Source of the DNA: Staphylococcus rostri | GTDB taxonomy: Bacteria > Bacillota > Bacilli > Staphylococcales > Staphylococcaceae | NCBI RefSeq assembly: GCF_002902145.1 | Contig: NZ_PPRF01000047.1 | Span: 1 to 63,028, forward strand | Reading direction: 5' to 3' | Length of the DNA stretch: 63,028 bases | Shown here: piece by piece, positions 1-7,708 of the stretch | How positions within the stretch are numbered: the stretch's first letter is position 1 | Layout: every line of letters begins with the position of its first letter | Made by a program: the position numbers and the translations under genes | The notes under the pieces: model-generated | What the model was told of the DNA's origin: nothing | The model's database searches: none | Seen by the model: the letters and a program-made list of their open reading frames with translations, nothing else

Positions 1-156
1 TATCATTATCTGGAAAAGAAAATTCAGTTTCGATTGGCAGTGTTAGTTGAAAAATGTTATACTCTTTATACATATAAAGCACCCCCGATTTTTTTATTTT
101 TGTGGTTATTAATAATTATACGGTAAGTGCTTTATTTTTTTACTAATATCCATAAC

Positions 157-201
157 AAAGCCCTGATTAGATGTCAAAAAAACATTTAATCAGGGCTTTT
201 T
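157..201. terminator. Bidirectional-looking terminator hairpin
   Basis: A perfect 13-bp stem (157-169 with 187-199) built on AAAGCCCTGATTA is followed by a T run on the plus strand and preceded by A residues. It can end transcription from the left of the window. It also lies beyond the leftward MFS gene that ends at 252. Bases 1-156 are AT-rich and show no coding region I can support. Confidence 0.8.
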
Positions 202-209
202 ACAAAAGA

Positions 210-236
210 GGCTAGGGAACGAATTATGTCCCAGCC
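210..236. repeat. Short GGCTRGGA...TCCCAGCC inverted repeat
   Basis: GGCTAGGGA (210-218) faces TCCCAGCC (229-236) around a short loop. The core resembles the ends of the larger intergenic repeats at 14157-14310 and 47493-47646. It probably belongs to the same family and may be the 3' hairpin of the MFS transcript. Confidence 0.5.
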
Positions 237-251
237 CCGTTTCGTTATATA

Positions 252-1643
252 TTAGACACGCTTTTGCGTCTTAGGAATTGTGATAAAAATAATGATAAAA
301 GCTAGAAGTGCTAGCACGATATTTAAGCCCAAGCCTGTCATCGCACCTATTTGAATATTCGTCGCATCGGTAACTGCACCGTAAACCGCACCTGATAATG
401 CAATCCCAAATGCACCGCCGAGTGATGACGCCATTTTATAAATACCTGATGCAGCACCCGCTTTATCTTGTGGCGAATTGGAAATCGCTGTATCTGTTGA
501 TGGCGTCGCATAGAAACCTAAACCGAAACCATAGAACAAGTAACCAATCACACAAACAACGATATACAATGTACTCGGTAAAAATGTCATTGAGATGAGC
601 ACGATTCCAAGCATATTAAACATCGCACCAATCAACATTGGTTTTCTCGCACCGACACGTTGTAACGCCATCTCACCGACACGAATCATCGCCAACACTG
701 TAATGAGATATGTGATTGATAAATAACCCGCTTGAGAACCATTCAGCCCGAGTCCTTGTTGAACGAAAGTGTTTGAGACGAGCAACGTCCCTGCCACACC
801 ATTTAATAAGAAGTTAGACAGCGTCGCACCAGTATATGACGTTGACTTGAACAGTTTAAAGTCAATTAACGGCGTATCTTGACCCTTTTCAACTTTGACG
901 AACAAGAAAGTTGTCACTATAAACATCAACATTAAGCATAGAATAATCGGCGAGAAGAAACCTAGCGTACCACTTTGCGTAATGACAATATTAATACTTA
1001 ACATCATCAAGACAAACAAGATAAGTCCACGAACATCAAAGCGATAAGATGATTGATGTGTCGCTTTCGTCTCAGGCGTCCCTTTTATCAATACCATTGA
1101 TGCCAGTGCAACGATAATCGAAATAATAAAAATCCAACGCCAACCGAAATTGGTCGCAATCACACCGCCGAACAGTGAAGCAACACCTGAACCGCCCCAT
1201 GAACCGATAGACCAGTAACTTAACGCACGTTGTCGATCTTTACCACGATAATACGTCTTCATAATCGCAAGCGTCGACGGCATAATCGCTGCCGCAGATA
1301 ATCCTTGAATCACGCGTCCTAAAATCAAAAGTGCTGGTATATCACTAACAATAATGATAAGCGAGCCAATCACACTTAACCATAAACCAACATACGTGAT
1401 TTTAACGCGTCCTACCTTATCAGCTAAGCTACCCGCACCAACCACAAACATACCTGAAAAGAGTGCTGTAATACTGACCGCAATACTAATGGTACCGAGG
1501 TTACTATTGAATGTATTTTGGAGCGCTGGCACCACATTCAACAGCGATTGCGCAAACAGCCAAAACGTGATCACACCAAGCACAATCCCCAGTATTAACT
1601 TATTGTCTCCTTGATACGTCTGTGTATTCCTTTGTTGAACCAT
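252..1643 (-). CDS. MFS multidrug efflux transporter, NorB-like (14-TM DHA2 family)
   Basis: The 463-aa product is an integral membrane transporter of the drug:proton antiporter type. The N-terminal half reads like staphylococcal NorB. It has a first helix with FWLFAQSLLNVVPAL, the motif-A loop GSLADKVGRVK after helix 2, GRVIQGLSAAAIMPSTLAI in helix 4, and the motif GSWGGSGVASLFGG in helix 5. About 14 hydrophobic segments are visible. The start is the ATG at 1643, which has AGGAGGAAC just upstream; an ATG 12 codons earlier lacks a ribosome binding site. NorB pumps quinolones and other hydrophobic compounds in S. aureus. Substrate is inferred from family only. Two inverted repeats lie in the upstream region (1741-1801). 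Confidence 0.85.
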   Translation of the reverse strand: MVQQRNTQTYQGDNKLILGIVLGVITFWLFAQSLLNVVPALQNTFNSNLGTISIAVSITALFSGMFVVGAGSLADKVGRVKITYVGLWLSVIGSLIIIVSDIPALLILGRVIQGLSAAAIMPSTLAIMKTYYRGKDRQRALSYWSIGSWGGSGVASLFGGVIATNFGWRWIFIISIIVALASMVLIKGTPETKATHQSSYRFDVRGLILFVLMMLSINIVITQSGTLGFFSPIILCLMLMFIVTTFLFVKVEKGQDTPLIDFKLFKSTSYTGATLSNFLLNGVAGTLLVSNTFVQQGLGLNGSQAGYLSITYLITVLAMIRVGEMALQRVGARKPMLIGAMFNMLGIVLISMTFLPSTLYIVVCVIGYLFYGFGLGFYATPSTDTAISNSPQDKAGAASGIYKMASSLGGAFGIALSGAVYGAVTDATNIQIGAMTGLGLNIVLALLAFIIIFITIPKTQKRV

Positions 1644-1740
1644 ACTTGTTCCTCCTAAGCCTTCTATAAGATATACCAATAAATGCCAATCAACAGCGTC
1701 TATATATCTTAGCAGCGACTCACATTAATTTTTAAACAAA

Positions 1741-1801
1741 GCAGTTTGATTATGCATAACCTTGAGATAAACTGCCAACTTCATGATTCCATGCATAATC
1801 A
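1741..1801. promoter_or_regulatory. Paired inverted repeats upstream of the MFS exporter
   Basis: TGATTATGCAT (1747-1757) is repeated as ATGCATAATCA (1791-1801), a perfect 11-bp inverted repeat. GCAGTTT (1741-1747) also faces AAACTGC (1769-1775). They lie about 100 bp upstream of the exporter start in its leader or promoter region, so a regulator-binding site or leader hairpin is plausible. No clear -10/-35 pair was seen. Confidence 0.35.
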
Positions 1802-1927
1802 TAAAGCCTGACACAATACATAAGCTGTCAACATCATGCGACTTTTTTATATTTACTATCACTTTAGCACATCTTTGAGAAACATAGGTACAAATATTAT
1901 GATGTAAACGAATACATATTGTGAATA

Positions 1928-2009
1928 AAAAGTGTATGTAAGATTAGGAGCAGATTCTTATATGTCTTCTTAATATGTAAAACTGAGGTGTACACTTTTC
2001 TCCTAATCT
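1928..2009. repeat. Interleaved inverted repeats (A-B-A'-B') upstream of the 166-aa gene
   Basis: AAAAGTGTA (1928-1936) pairs perfectly with TACACTTTT (1991-1999). AGATTAGGAG (1941-1950) pairs perfectly with CTCCTAATCT (2000-2009). Because the arms are interleaved, the two stems either form a pseudoknot or are mutually exclusive. The rest of the 478-base gap 1644-2121 is AT-rich and holds no gene I can support. Confidence 0.55.
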
Positions 2010-2121
2010 ATTTACGACGACTAGTTGATAGTATGAACGAGTATTATAGTGATATAGCTTATTGTTTTTGTGCATAGAGATGATATATTATATTTAAATA
2101 TTAATTAGAATGAGGTGTACG

Positions 2122-2622
2122 ATGTCGAAGTATTTGAAGTTAATGAAAGCATTTGAACAAGGAACATATACTATCGAGGCTATTGAGTTAACAGATTTAA
2201 ATAATTATGGGAGATACCCTCGTTTGATGAGGGAAAAATATGAAACAGGGTTTACGCAAATTATTATTAACGCTTTTCTCATGATAGAAATTATGGAATC
2301 GCTGCTTAAAAGTGGTAAGTGGGTTCTAGTAAGTATGCAAGTGTCTGACTCCTCAGTTAATGCAGAGACTTTAAAGAAAATACACGATATCTTCAATCAA
2401 ATTAAAGAAAGTGAAAAAGCTTTTGCCATTTTGAAAGATTACTTACTTTTGACTTTGGATGAACAAGCTATTTTTATAGACCAGATAGTAGCATTTAACC
2501 CTCATGATGCTATAAAAGTTGAGATTCATTCTAATGGTTTACTTTACGGTACGCACAATGAACTACTATTAGATCATGTTATATTGCCAATTCTAGATAA
2601 GTACTTGAACGGTCAAAAATAA
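2122..2622 (+). CDS. Hypothetical protein, 166 aa
   Basis: I do not recognise this family. The start at 2122 is preferred because GAGGTGT lies 5-10 bases upstream; an in-frame ATG at 2110 would place that site inside the gene. The protein is soluble-looking, with no signal peptide or membrane segment. It is rich in predicted helix and begins SKYLKLMKAFEQGTYTIEAIEL. It is a single-gene unit facing the ribosomal rpsR gene, with which it shares a terminator. Its AT content and isolated position between the exporter and the conserved rpsR block suggest an accessory gene. The unusual interleaved inverted repeats at 1928-2009 lie in its upstream region. Confidence 0.7.
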   Translation: MSKYLKLMKAFEQGTYTIEAIELTDLNNYGRYPRLMREKYETGFTQIIINAFLMIEIMESLLKSGKWVLVSMQVSDSSVNAETLKKIHDIFNQIKESEKAFAILKDYLLLTLDEQAIFIDQIVAFNPHDAIKVEIHSNGLLYGTHNELLLDHVILPILDKYLNGQK

Positions 2623-2634
2623 TATAAAAACGAC

Positions 2635-2672
2635 AAAAAACCTCGCACACTCCAATGAGCTGCGAGGTTTTT
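2635..2672. terminator. Bidirectional terminator between 166-aa gene and rpsR
   Basis: AAAAACCTCGCA and TGCGAGGTTTTT form a strong 12-bp stem with A and T runs on both sides. It can serve both the rightward hypothetical gene and the leftward rpsF-ssb-rpsR operon. Confidence 0.9.
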
Positions 2673-2679
2673 ATATATC

Positions 2680-2922
2680 TTACGCTTCGTCTTTAACGAA
2701 TGGTAATAATGCCATATGACGTGCGCGTTTGATAGCTGTAGTCAACATACGTTGATATTTAGCTGAAGTACCTGTCACACGACGAGGCAAAATTTTACCA
2801 CGTTCAGAAATAAAACGTTTTAATAATTCAGTGTCTTTGTAGTCGATGTGTGTAATACCGTTTGCTGTGAAGTAACAAACTTTTTTACGACGACGACCAC
2901 CTCTTCTTGGTCCACCTGCCAT
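2680..2922 (-). CDS. rpsR: 30S ribosomal protein bS18
   Basis: The 80-aa product is a complete bS18, a basic 30S platform protein that binds 16S rRNA as a heterodimer with bS6. The arginine-rich N-terminus ([12 protein letters not shown]) and the core [31 protein letters not shown] match the family and its usual length. It is the last gene of the leftward rpsF-ssb-rpsR operon, about 50 bases after ssb, and is followed by the strong hairpin at 2635-2672. In the conserved operon, bS6 and bS18 are made together and, as a complex, can bind their own leader; a candidate leader lies upstream of rpsF at 3821-3864. Confidence 0.98.
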   Translation of the reverse strand: MAGGPRRGGRRRKKVCYFTANGITHIDYKDTELLKRFISERGKILPRRVTGTSAKYQRMLTTAIKRARHMALLPFVKDEA

Positions 2923-2973
2923 GATTGTGTGCCTCCCTTCCTGTTCAAAATTTTTATTGTTCAGTTCGTATTG

Positions 2974-3483
2974 TTAGAATGGTAAATCATCATCACTAAT
3001 GTCAATTGGTCCATTCGCATTCGCAAATGGGTTGTCATTACGTGCTGGCTGATTGTTTTGATATGACGAATTTTGACCTTGCTGTTGTCCACCGAAACTT
3101 TGTCCATAACTTTGGAAGTCATTTCCTGGGTTCGGACTGCTTTGTGCGTGTCGTTGATTTGCTGATTTCGGCTCAAGGAATTGAACACTATCGCAAACAA
3201 CTTCGGTAACATATACGCGTCGGCCTTCTTGGTTTTCGTAACTGCGTGACTGTAAGCGACCGTCAACACCTGCAAGGCTACCTTTGAATAAGAAATTATT
3301 AACATTCTCAGCTTGTTTACGGAAAACAACGCAGTTAATAAAGTCTGCTTCACGTTCCCCTTGCGCATTCGTAAACGTACGATTCACTGCGAGAGTAAAA
3401 GTCGCTACACTTACGCCTGAGGGTGTCGTTCTGTATTCTGGATCTTTAGTTAATCGACCTACTAATACAACTCTGTTAATCAT
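2974..3483 (-). CDS. ssb: Single-stranded DNA-binding protein
   Basis: The 169-aa product is the housekeeping SSB. The OB fold covers about residues 1-105, starting [16 protein letters not shown] and containing [16 protein letters not shown] Gly/Gln/Asn-rich linker follows, and the acidic tail DISDDDLPF is the partner-docking tip. It coats single-stranded DNA at replication forks and recruits repair and primosome proteins. Its place between rpsF and rpsR is the standard Firmicute arrangement and points to the chromosomal copy, not a phage or plasmid one. Length and tail are normal for staphylococci. Confidence 0.98.
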   Translation of the reverse strand: MINRVVLVGRLTKDPEYRTTPSGVSVATFTLAVNRTFTNAQGEREADFINCVVFRKQAENVNNFLFKGSLAGVDGRLQSRSYENQEGRRVYVTEVVCDSVQFLEPKSANQRHAQSSPNPGNDFQSYGQSFGGQQQGQNSSYQNNQPARNDNPFANANGPIDISDDDLPF

Positions 3484-3508
3484 GCTTCACGCCCCCATTA
3501 AGATTCTA

Positions 3509-3805
3509 TTACTTTTCTTCGTCTTCACGAACAACAATGTAACGAATGATATCGTCATTGATTTTTGCTAAACGTTGGAATTCGTCAGTCGCTGTGTTGT
3601 TTTCAGTTTGGATACGTACGATGTAGTAGTAACCATCTTTGAAATCTTCAATCTCGTAAGCTAAGCGACGTTTACCCCAGTCCTTTGTTTCTAATACTTC
3701 AGAACCGTCAGAAGCTAAAATTCCGTTGAAACGTTCAACAACTGCTTTACGTGCATCTTCCTCGATGTTAGGACGAACGATGTACATTACTTCATATTTT
3801 CTCAT
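3509..3805 (-). CDS. rpsF: 30S ribosomal protein bS6
   Basis: The 98-aa product is a complete bS6 ([16 protein letters not shown] start, [19 protein letters not shown] core). It is the bS18 partner on the 30S platform. It is the first gene of the rpsF-ssb-rpsR operon. A strong Shine-Dalgarno sequence AAGGAGG precedes the start, but the AAGG part can pair with CCTTG upstream, forming the base of the leader structure at 3821-3864. This would let excess S6:S18 repress its own translation, as described for this operon in other bacteria. A good sigma-A type promoter lies at 3892-3920. Confidence 0.98.
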   Translation of the reverse strand: MRKYEVMYIVRPNIEEDARKAVVERFNGILASDGSEVLETKDWGKRRLAYEIEDFKDGYYYIVRIQTENNTATDEFQRLAKINDDIIRYIVVREDEEK

Positions 3806-3820
3806 TGTATATTTGCACCT

Positions 3821-3864
3821 CCTTGTGGTCTATGCGGCTTGTCACTCATATGCGACAAGCAAGG
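3821..3864 (-). promoter_or_regulatory. rpsF leader, candidate S6:S18-binding RNA motif
   Basis: In the mRNA sense, CCUUG (3864-3860) pairs with CAAGG (3825-3821), which overlaps the Shine-Dalgarno sequence. An inner stem CUUGUC/GACAAG (3859-3854 with 3843-3838) sits on top of it. The unpaired stretch just 3' of the inner stem begins with CCG (3837-3835), the trinucleotide known to be recognised by the S6:S18 complex in rpsF leaders. The fold was drawn by eye. Confidence 0.65.
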
Positions 3865-3891
3865 AATAATTTTCATTACTCACATTTCAAA

Positions 3892-3920
3892 ATTGTATCA
3901 CACCCCTTGCCTTTTGACAA
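3892..3920 (-). promoter_or_regulatory. Promoter of rpsF-ssb-rpsR
   Basis: On the minus strand, TTGTCA (3920-3915) and TACAAT (3897-3892) are separated by 17 bases, a near-consensus sigma-A promoter. It is placed just upstream of the leader hairpin and rpsF. Confidence 0.7.
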
Positions 3921-4020
3921 TCATCAACCCTTTATTTTTTTACGCGACAGATAAAGACCTTATTTTCTAGTTGATACTACTTAACACGCACGTCTCACCC
4001 CAATTACTTGTGTCGCGGAT

Positions 4021-4059
4021 AAAAAAAACACCGTCTCTCATTTTACTGAAAGACAGTGT
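4021..4059 (-). terminator. Terminator of the parB/mscS/ychF transcript
   Basis: ACACCGTCTCTCA (4028-4040) pairs with TGAAAGACAGTGT (4047-4059) with two mismatches. It is followed on the minus strand by a seven-base U run. It lies 17 bases after the ychF stop. Confidence 0.8.
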
Positions 4060-4075
4060 ATCACTGATTTTATCA

Positions 4076-5173
4076 CTATACATTAAAGCGGAAATGCACG
4101 ACGTCGCCATCTTGCATAACATAGTCCTTACCTTCGAGACGCATTTTACCCGCTTCTTTCGCGCCTTGTTCACCATTGTTGTTTACGAAGTCTTCATAAC
4201 CTGTCACTTCTGCGCGGATGAAGCCACGTTCGAAATCTGTATGAATAATACCCGCACATTGTGGTGCAGTCATACCTTCTTTAAATGTCCACGCACGCAC
4301 TTCTTGTACACCTGCTGTAAAGTATGTCGCAAGTCCAAGTAAGTCATACGTTTTACGAATTAAACGATGTAAGCCTGGCTCTTCAATGCCTAGCTCTTCT
4401 AAGAACATTTCTTTGTCTTCATCGTCAAGTGTTGCGATTTCTTCTTCAATTTTCGCGCTAATCACGATAACTTCTGAGTCTTCTTTCGCTGCATATTCAC
4501 GAATTGCTTGTACTTTATCGTTGTCCGCGTCATTTACTTCATCTTCGCCAACGTTCGCAATATATAGCATTGACTTAGATGTTAATAAATGTGCTTGGTT
4601 CACGTACTTCTGATCTTCATCGTTGAATTCAAGACTACGTACTGGTTTACCATCTTCAAGCGCTTCTTTAATTTGGCTTAAAATACGCACTTCATTCATC
4701 GCTGTTTTGTCTTTTTGGCGTGCCATTTTCTCAATACGTGGTAAACGTTTCTCAACTGACTCTAGGTCGGCTAACACTAACTCCATATTGATCACTTCAA
4801 TATCTTCAATCGGATTCACACGACCCGCAACGTGTGTCACGTTATCGTCGTCAAATGCACGTACGACTTGGCAAATCGCGTCTACTTCACGAATGTGTGA
4901 TAAGAACTTGTTACCTAAACCTTCACCTTTTGACGCACCTTTTACGATACCTGCAATATCCGTAAATTCAAAAGTCGTCGGTAAAGTTTTCTTCGGATTC
5001 ACAATTTCTGCTAATTTGTTCAAACGTTGATCTGGTACTTCTACAATCCCTACGTTAGGATCGATTGTCGCAAATGGATAGTTGGCTGCTAATGCGCCTG
5101 CCTTTGTAATTGCGTTAAATAGCGTAGACTTCCCTACGTTAGGTAGACCTACAATACCCGCTGTTAAAGCCAT
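4076..5173 (-). CDS. ychF: Redox-regulated P-loop ATPase YchF (Obg/OLA1 family)
   Basis: The 365-aa product is a full-length YchF. Residues 9-16 form the P loop GLPNVGKS. The switch/Walker B region includes FTDIAGIVKGASKGEGLGNKFL. The C-terminal TGS domain ends MQDGDVVHFRFNV. Family members hydrolyse ATP in preference to GTP, bind ribosomes and affect oxidative-stress and translation-fidelity phenotypes. The start overlaps the stop of the upstream DUF951 gene by one base, so the two are translationally coupled. The neighbourhood parB-mscS-DUF951-ychF-rpsF matches the origin-proximal order of Bacillus subtilis. Confidence 0.97.
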   Translation of the reverse strand: MALTAGIVGLPNVGKSTLFNAITKAGALAANYPFATIDPNVGIVEVPDQRLNKLAEIVNPKKTLPTTFEFTDIAGIVKGASKGEGLGNKFLSHIREVDAICQVVRAFDDDNVTHVAGRVNPIEDIEVINMELVLADLESVEKRLPRIEKMARQKDKTAMNEVRILSQIKEALEDGKPVRSLEFNDEDQKYVNQAHLLTSKSMLYIANVGEDEVNDADNDKVQAIREYAAKEDSEVIVISAKIEEEIATLDDEDKEMFLEELGIEEPGLHRLIRKTYDLLGLATYFTAGVQEVRAWTFKEGMTAPQCAGIIHTDFERGFIRAEVTGYEDFVNNNGEQGAKEAGKMRLEGKDYVMQDGDVVHFRFNV

Positions 5174-5391
5174 TATTCATTCTCCTTATCATGCGTACTC
5201 GCTGATTCAAGTACACTTTTTAGTTTTTTATTAAATGTTTGACGTGGCAACATAATACTGCGCTGACATGCTTCACACTTGATACGAATATCCGCACCCA
5301 TGCGAATGATTTTAAAGCGATTCGTGCCACATGCATGTTGTTTCTTCATCTCTACTATATCATTTAAACCATATTTTGCAGACACGTTCAT
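5173..5391 (-). CDS. DUF951 family protein
   Basis: The 72-aa product is a small cytoplasmic protein of the DUF951 family. It has HxCG (residues 20-23 counted from the first Met) and CEAC (40-43), which look like a zinc knuckle. The family is found beside ychF and the mscS-like gene in many Firmicutes; its function is unknown. The ATG at 5391 is chosen because AAAGGTG lies 4-10 bases upstream; a GTG one codon earlier is also possible. It overlaps ychF by one base and follows the MscS gene by about 14 bases, so it is in the same operon. Confidence 0.9.
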   Translation of the reverse strand: MNVSAKYGLNDIVEMKKQHACGTNRFKIIRMGADIRIKCEACQRSIMLPRQTFNKKLKSVLESASTHDKENE

Positions 5392-5405
5392 CACGCACCT
5401 TTCAC

Positions 5406-6293
5406 TTATTGTTGTTCACTGTTTTGTTGATACAACTGAACGAGCGTTGGTGCAGGGGCTTTAATACCTTCTGCCTGTAAAAAGTCTTTGAGCTCACGTC
5501 GTAAAATACGCGCCCCGGTAAAGTTCTCGCCTGGTGTCGTTTCACCCGCGATGCGAATGCTCGCCTCGTAACCATTGACCGCATCGACACCTAAGACTTC
5601 CGGTGCCTCTAAGAATAAATCATACTTCTGTGGAATCTTTTTGAGAAATTGATTCATTTTCTTCTCAACAACTTCAAGATTTTCTTCAATTGAGACAGGA
5701 ATATTAATAATCGCTACCCCATTCGTTACAGAGAAGTTCGTCACTTCACTCATTGTACCATTTGGAATAGTAGAAAGCTCTCCCGTAATCGATAAAATAC
5801 GTGTTGAACGCAAACCGATAGACTTAACAGTTCCTTCTGCAATTGGTGCGCTATTATTTTTAATGCTGACATAATCACCAACATCAAACTGGTTCTCAAA
5901 AATAATAAAGAAACCAGTAATCACGTCTTTGACTAAAGTTTGGGCACCGAAACCAATTGCTAAACCAACAACACCGGCACCAGCTAAAATACTTTCAACA
6001 CTAATACCAAATTTGCTTAAAATTGTTGTTAATGTGATAAACCATACGAGGTAGCCAGCAACATTTTGTACAAGTGTAATCAATGTTTTAGAACGTTTGG
6101 AGCGACCGATTTTGCCGCCCTTACTGTTTACTTTGAAAAATTGTGCAATGACTTTGTTTAAAATACGCGTCACAATAAATGCCGCAAGTACGTATATCCC
6201 CACAATCACTAATTGCGTTAAAAGGTTAGAATACGTCTCCGGCTCAAGAAATGGCTGAACCATCCCTTTAATGATAGACTCAAATTTTTGCAT
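5406..6293 (-). CDS. Small-conductance mechanosensitive channel, MscS family (YkuT/YyaF-neighbour type)
   Basis: The 295-aa membrane protein has an N-terminal amphipathic stretch, helices near residues 20-45 and 65-90, and the pore-lining third helix with VVGLAIGFGAQTLVKDV. A beta domain (VGDYVSIKN, GTVKSIGLRSTRI) and a C-terminal alpha/beta domain follow, as in MscS. It opens under membrane tension to release solutes during hypo-osmotic shock. The second ATG (6293) has AAAGGG at good spacing; the ATG at 6299 is also possible. It lies between parB and the DUF951 gene, all leftward with short gaps. Confidence 0.93.
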   Translation of the reverse strand: MQKFESIIKGMVQPFLEPETYSNLLTQLVIVGIYVLAAFIVTRILNKVIAQFFKVNSKGGKIGRSKRSKTLITLVQNVAGYLVWFITLTTILSKFGISVESILAGAGVVGLAIGFGAQTLVKDVITGFFIIFENQFDVGDYVSIKNNSAPIAEGTVKSIGLRSTRILSITGELSTIPNGTMSEVTNFSVTNGVAIINIPVSIEENLEVVEKKMNQFLKKIPQKYDLFLEAPEVLGVDAVNGYEASIRIAGETTPGENFTGARILRRELKDFLQAEGIKAPAPTLVQLYQQNSEQQ

Positions 6294-6322
6294 AATCATA
6301 CCCTTTCTATTAAGCTATTCTG

Positions 6323-7138
6323 CTATTTTCGTTTCAACAACTGAATCAGTCGTCGATAGTCTGCTTCTGAATGGAACGTAAAGGTAACTTGCCCTGTATG
6401 ACGCTTCGTAGCAATTTCTACAGATGTGCCATACTGTTCGCTAAGTTGTTGTTCATGCTGACGTATTAGTTGAGGTTTTTTCGGTTGCGCTGACTGCTGT
6501 TGTTTCCCTTCTGATGCTGGTTGTGCCTCAGCTACTCGTTGTTCTAAATAGCGTACACTCCAAGACTCCCGGACGGCTAAATCTGCGTATTGACGCATCT
6601 TGTCAGGATCTTTCAACCCTAATAACGTCCGACCATGACCGCCTGATAGCGTACCTTCTCGTATTAATTGACGAATAGACGTGGGCAATTTCAACAAGCG
6701 TAACATATTGGCGATATACGGACGTGATTTGCCGAGACGCGCCGCAACAGCTTGCTGTGTCATATGATGTGCCTGCATCAATTGCTGATAGCTCTCCGCT
6801 TCTTCCACAGGATTCAAGTTCTCTCTCTGTAAATTTTCAATAATCGCCAGCTCTCGCATCTCATGATCTGACAACTGTCTCACAATTGCCGGAATATGCG
6901 TTAATCCTGCTAATTCACTTGCACGATAACGCCGCTCTCCCGCAACAATGTAATACCCTTGAATCGATTGTGTCACAACGATTGGCTGTAACACCCCATG
7001 CTGCACAATCGACTCCGAAAGTTCTACGAGTTTATCACGATCAAAATCTTTTCGTGGCTGATAAGGATTCGGGCGTATCTCTGCCAGGTTCAGCAATTTA
7101 ATCTGTTCATCACCTGTCATCGATGTACTATCCGACAT
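6323..7138 (-). CDS. parB: Chromosome partition protein ParB/Spo0J
   Basis: The 271-aa product is the chromosomal ParB. The N-terminal CTP-binding domain carries GERRYR (67-72) and the ENLQRENLNPVEEA block (101-114). The helix-turn-helix near 126-152 (MTQQAVAARLGKSRPYIANML) reads parS. The C-terminal dimer domain is after about 225. ParB clamps load at parS and help recruit SMC to the origin. No soj/parA gene is present, as usual in staphylococci. The start ATG has AGGTGATAAG upstream. Two parS-like sequences are in this window (13443-13458, 27896-27911). It differs from the Noc paralogue at 17852-18706 by lacking the membrane-binding N-terminal helix. Confidence 0.96.
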   Translation of the reverse strand: MSDSTSMTGDEQIKLLNLAEIRPNPYQPRKDFDRDKLVELSESIVQHGVLQPIVVTQSIQGYYIVAGERRYRASELAGLTHIPAIVRQLSDHEMRELAIIENLQRENLNPVEEAESYQQLMQAHHMTQQAVAARLGKSRPYIANMLRLLKLPTSIRQLIREGTLSGGHGRTLLGLKDPDKMRQYADLAVRESWSVRYLEQRVAEAQPASEGKQQQSAQPKKPQLIRQHEQQLSEQYGTSVEIATKRHTGQVTFTFHSEADYRRLIQLLKRK

Positions 7139-7249
7139 CTTATCACCTACTCTCGCAAAAAATTTGACTATTCTATTTTACTGGTTGCGCCTTAGATAGA
7201 CAAGGGATACCCATCATTTAACACGACCTTCAAATTTCTCTCTAATCAT

Positions 7250-7264
7250 AATTTTCTGATAAAT
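7250..7264. promoter_or_regulatory. CodY-like box upstream of the met operon
   Basis: The 15-mer AATTTTCTGATAAAT matches the CodY consensus AATTTTCWGAAAATT at 13 of 15 positions. It ends three bases before the -35 element of the met promoter. In S. aureus this operon is known to be repressed by CodY when branched-chain amino acids and GTP are high. Confidence 0.55.
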
Positions 7265-7267
7265 GTG

Positions 7268-7296
7268 TTGACAACATTTTTCTATTCGTGTAAAGT
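7268..7296 (+). promoter_or_regulatory. Promoter of the metICFE operon
   Basis: TTGACA (7268-7273), a 17-base spacer and TAAAGT (7291-7296). The T-box leader begins shortly downstream. Confidence 0.65.
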
Positions 7297-7340
7297 GTGA
7301 TTTACCAAAACAAAACACACATTATTCGAAACACTGTAAA

Positions 7341-7686
7341 AAGGAAAGTAGAACGTCCCCTGCAATTACAGAGAGTCTTCATTTGCTGAGAGAAGATGTT
7401 GAAAGCACGTTTGAAAATGGCCTTGGAGTGTTGATGCCAATATGAGGTATCACCGGGTTCGCCCGTTATCGCGATACAGTATTAACATGTTGTTAGATGG
7501 CGTACTGGAATTCCACGTATACACCCTCACTGTATACGCATACTCTTAACGTACATCAGACAATTTGGCGTACTGGAAGAGGTTGCTTTAGTGATGAAGT
7601 AACGAACAAAGGTGGTACCGCGAAAAAGCTTTCGTCCTTTATATTCCGATCATGAATCGGCTATAAAGGACGGAAGCTTTTTATTT
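7341..7686 (+). promoter_or_regulatory. T-box leader of the methionine operon
   Basis: The leader has the AG-box region AGTAGAACG, a GAGAG segment, the stem CCGGGTTCGCCCGTT and the diagnostic T-box AAAGGTGGTACCGCG (7607-7622). A very strong terminator follows (AAAAAGCTTTCGTCCTTTATA 7624-7644 against 7662-7682, then a T run). Uncharged tRNA would pair with the T-box to form the antiterminator. An AUG triplet near 7442 is in the expected specifier area, which fits methionine tRNA, but I cannot fix the specifier loop by eye. The rest of the 570-base gap 7139-7708 holds only the CodY-like box and promoter. Confidence 0.9.
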
Positions 7687-7708
7687 TGTTTGAGGAGGTT
7701 GTATCACA

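Noticed and set aside
398..598. Open frames on the plus strand opposite the MFS gene
   Set aside because: They lie fully within a clear conserved gene, have no ribosome binding sites and no recognisable products.
3971..4342. 123-aa plus-strand frame near the ychF end
   Set aside because: Mostly antisense to the conserved TGS domain of ychF and crosses its terminator.
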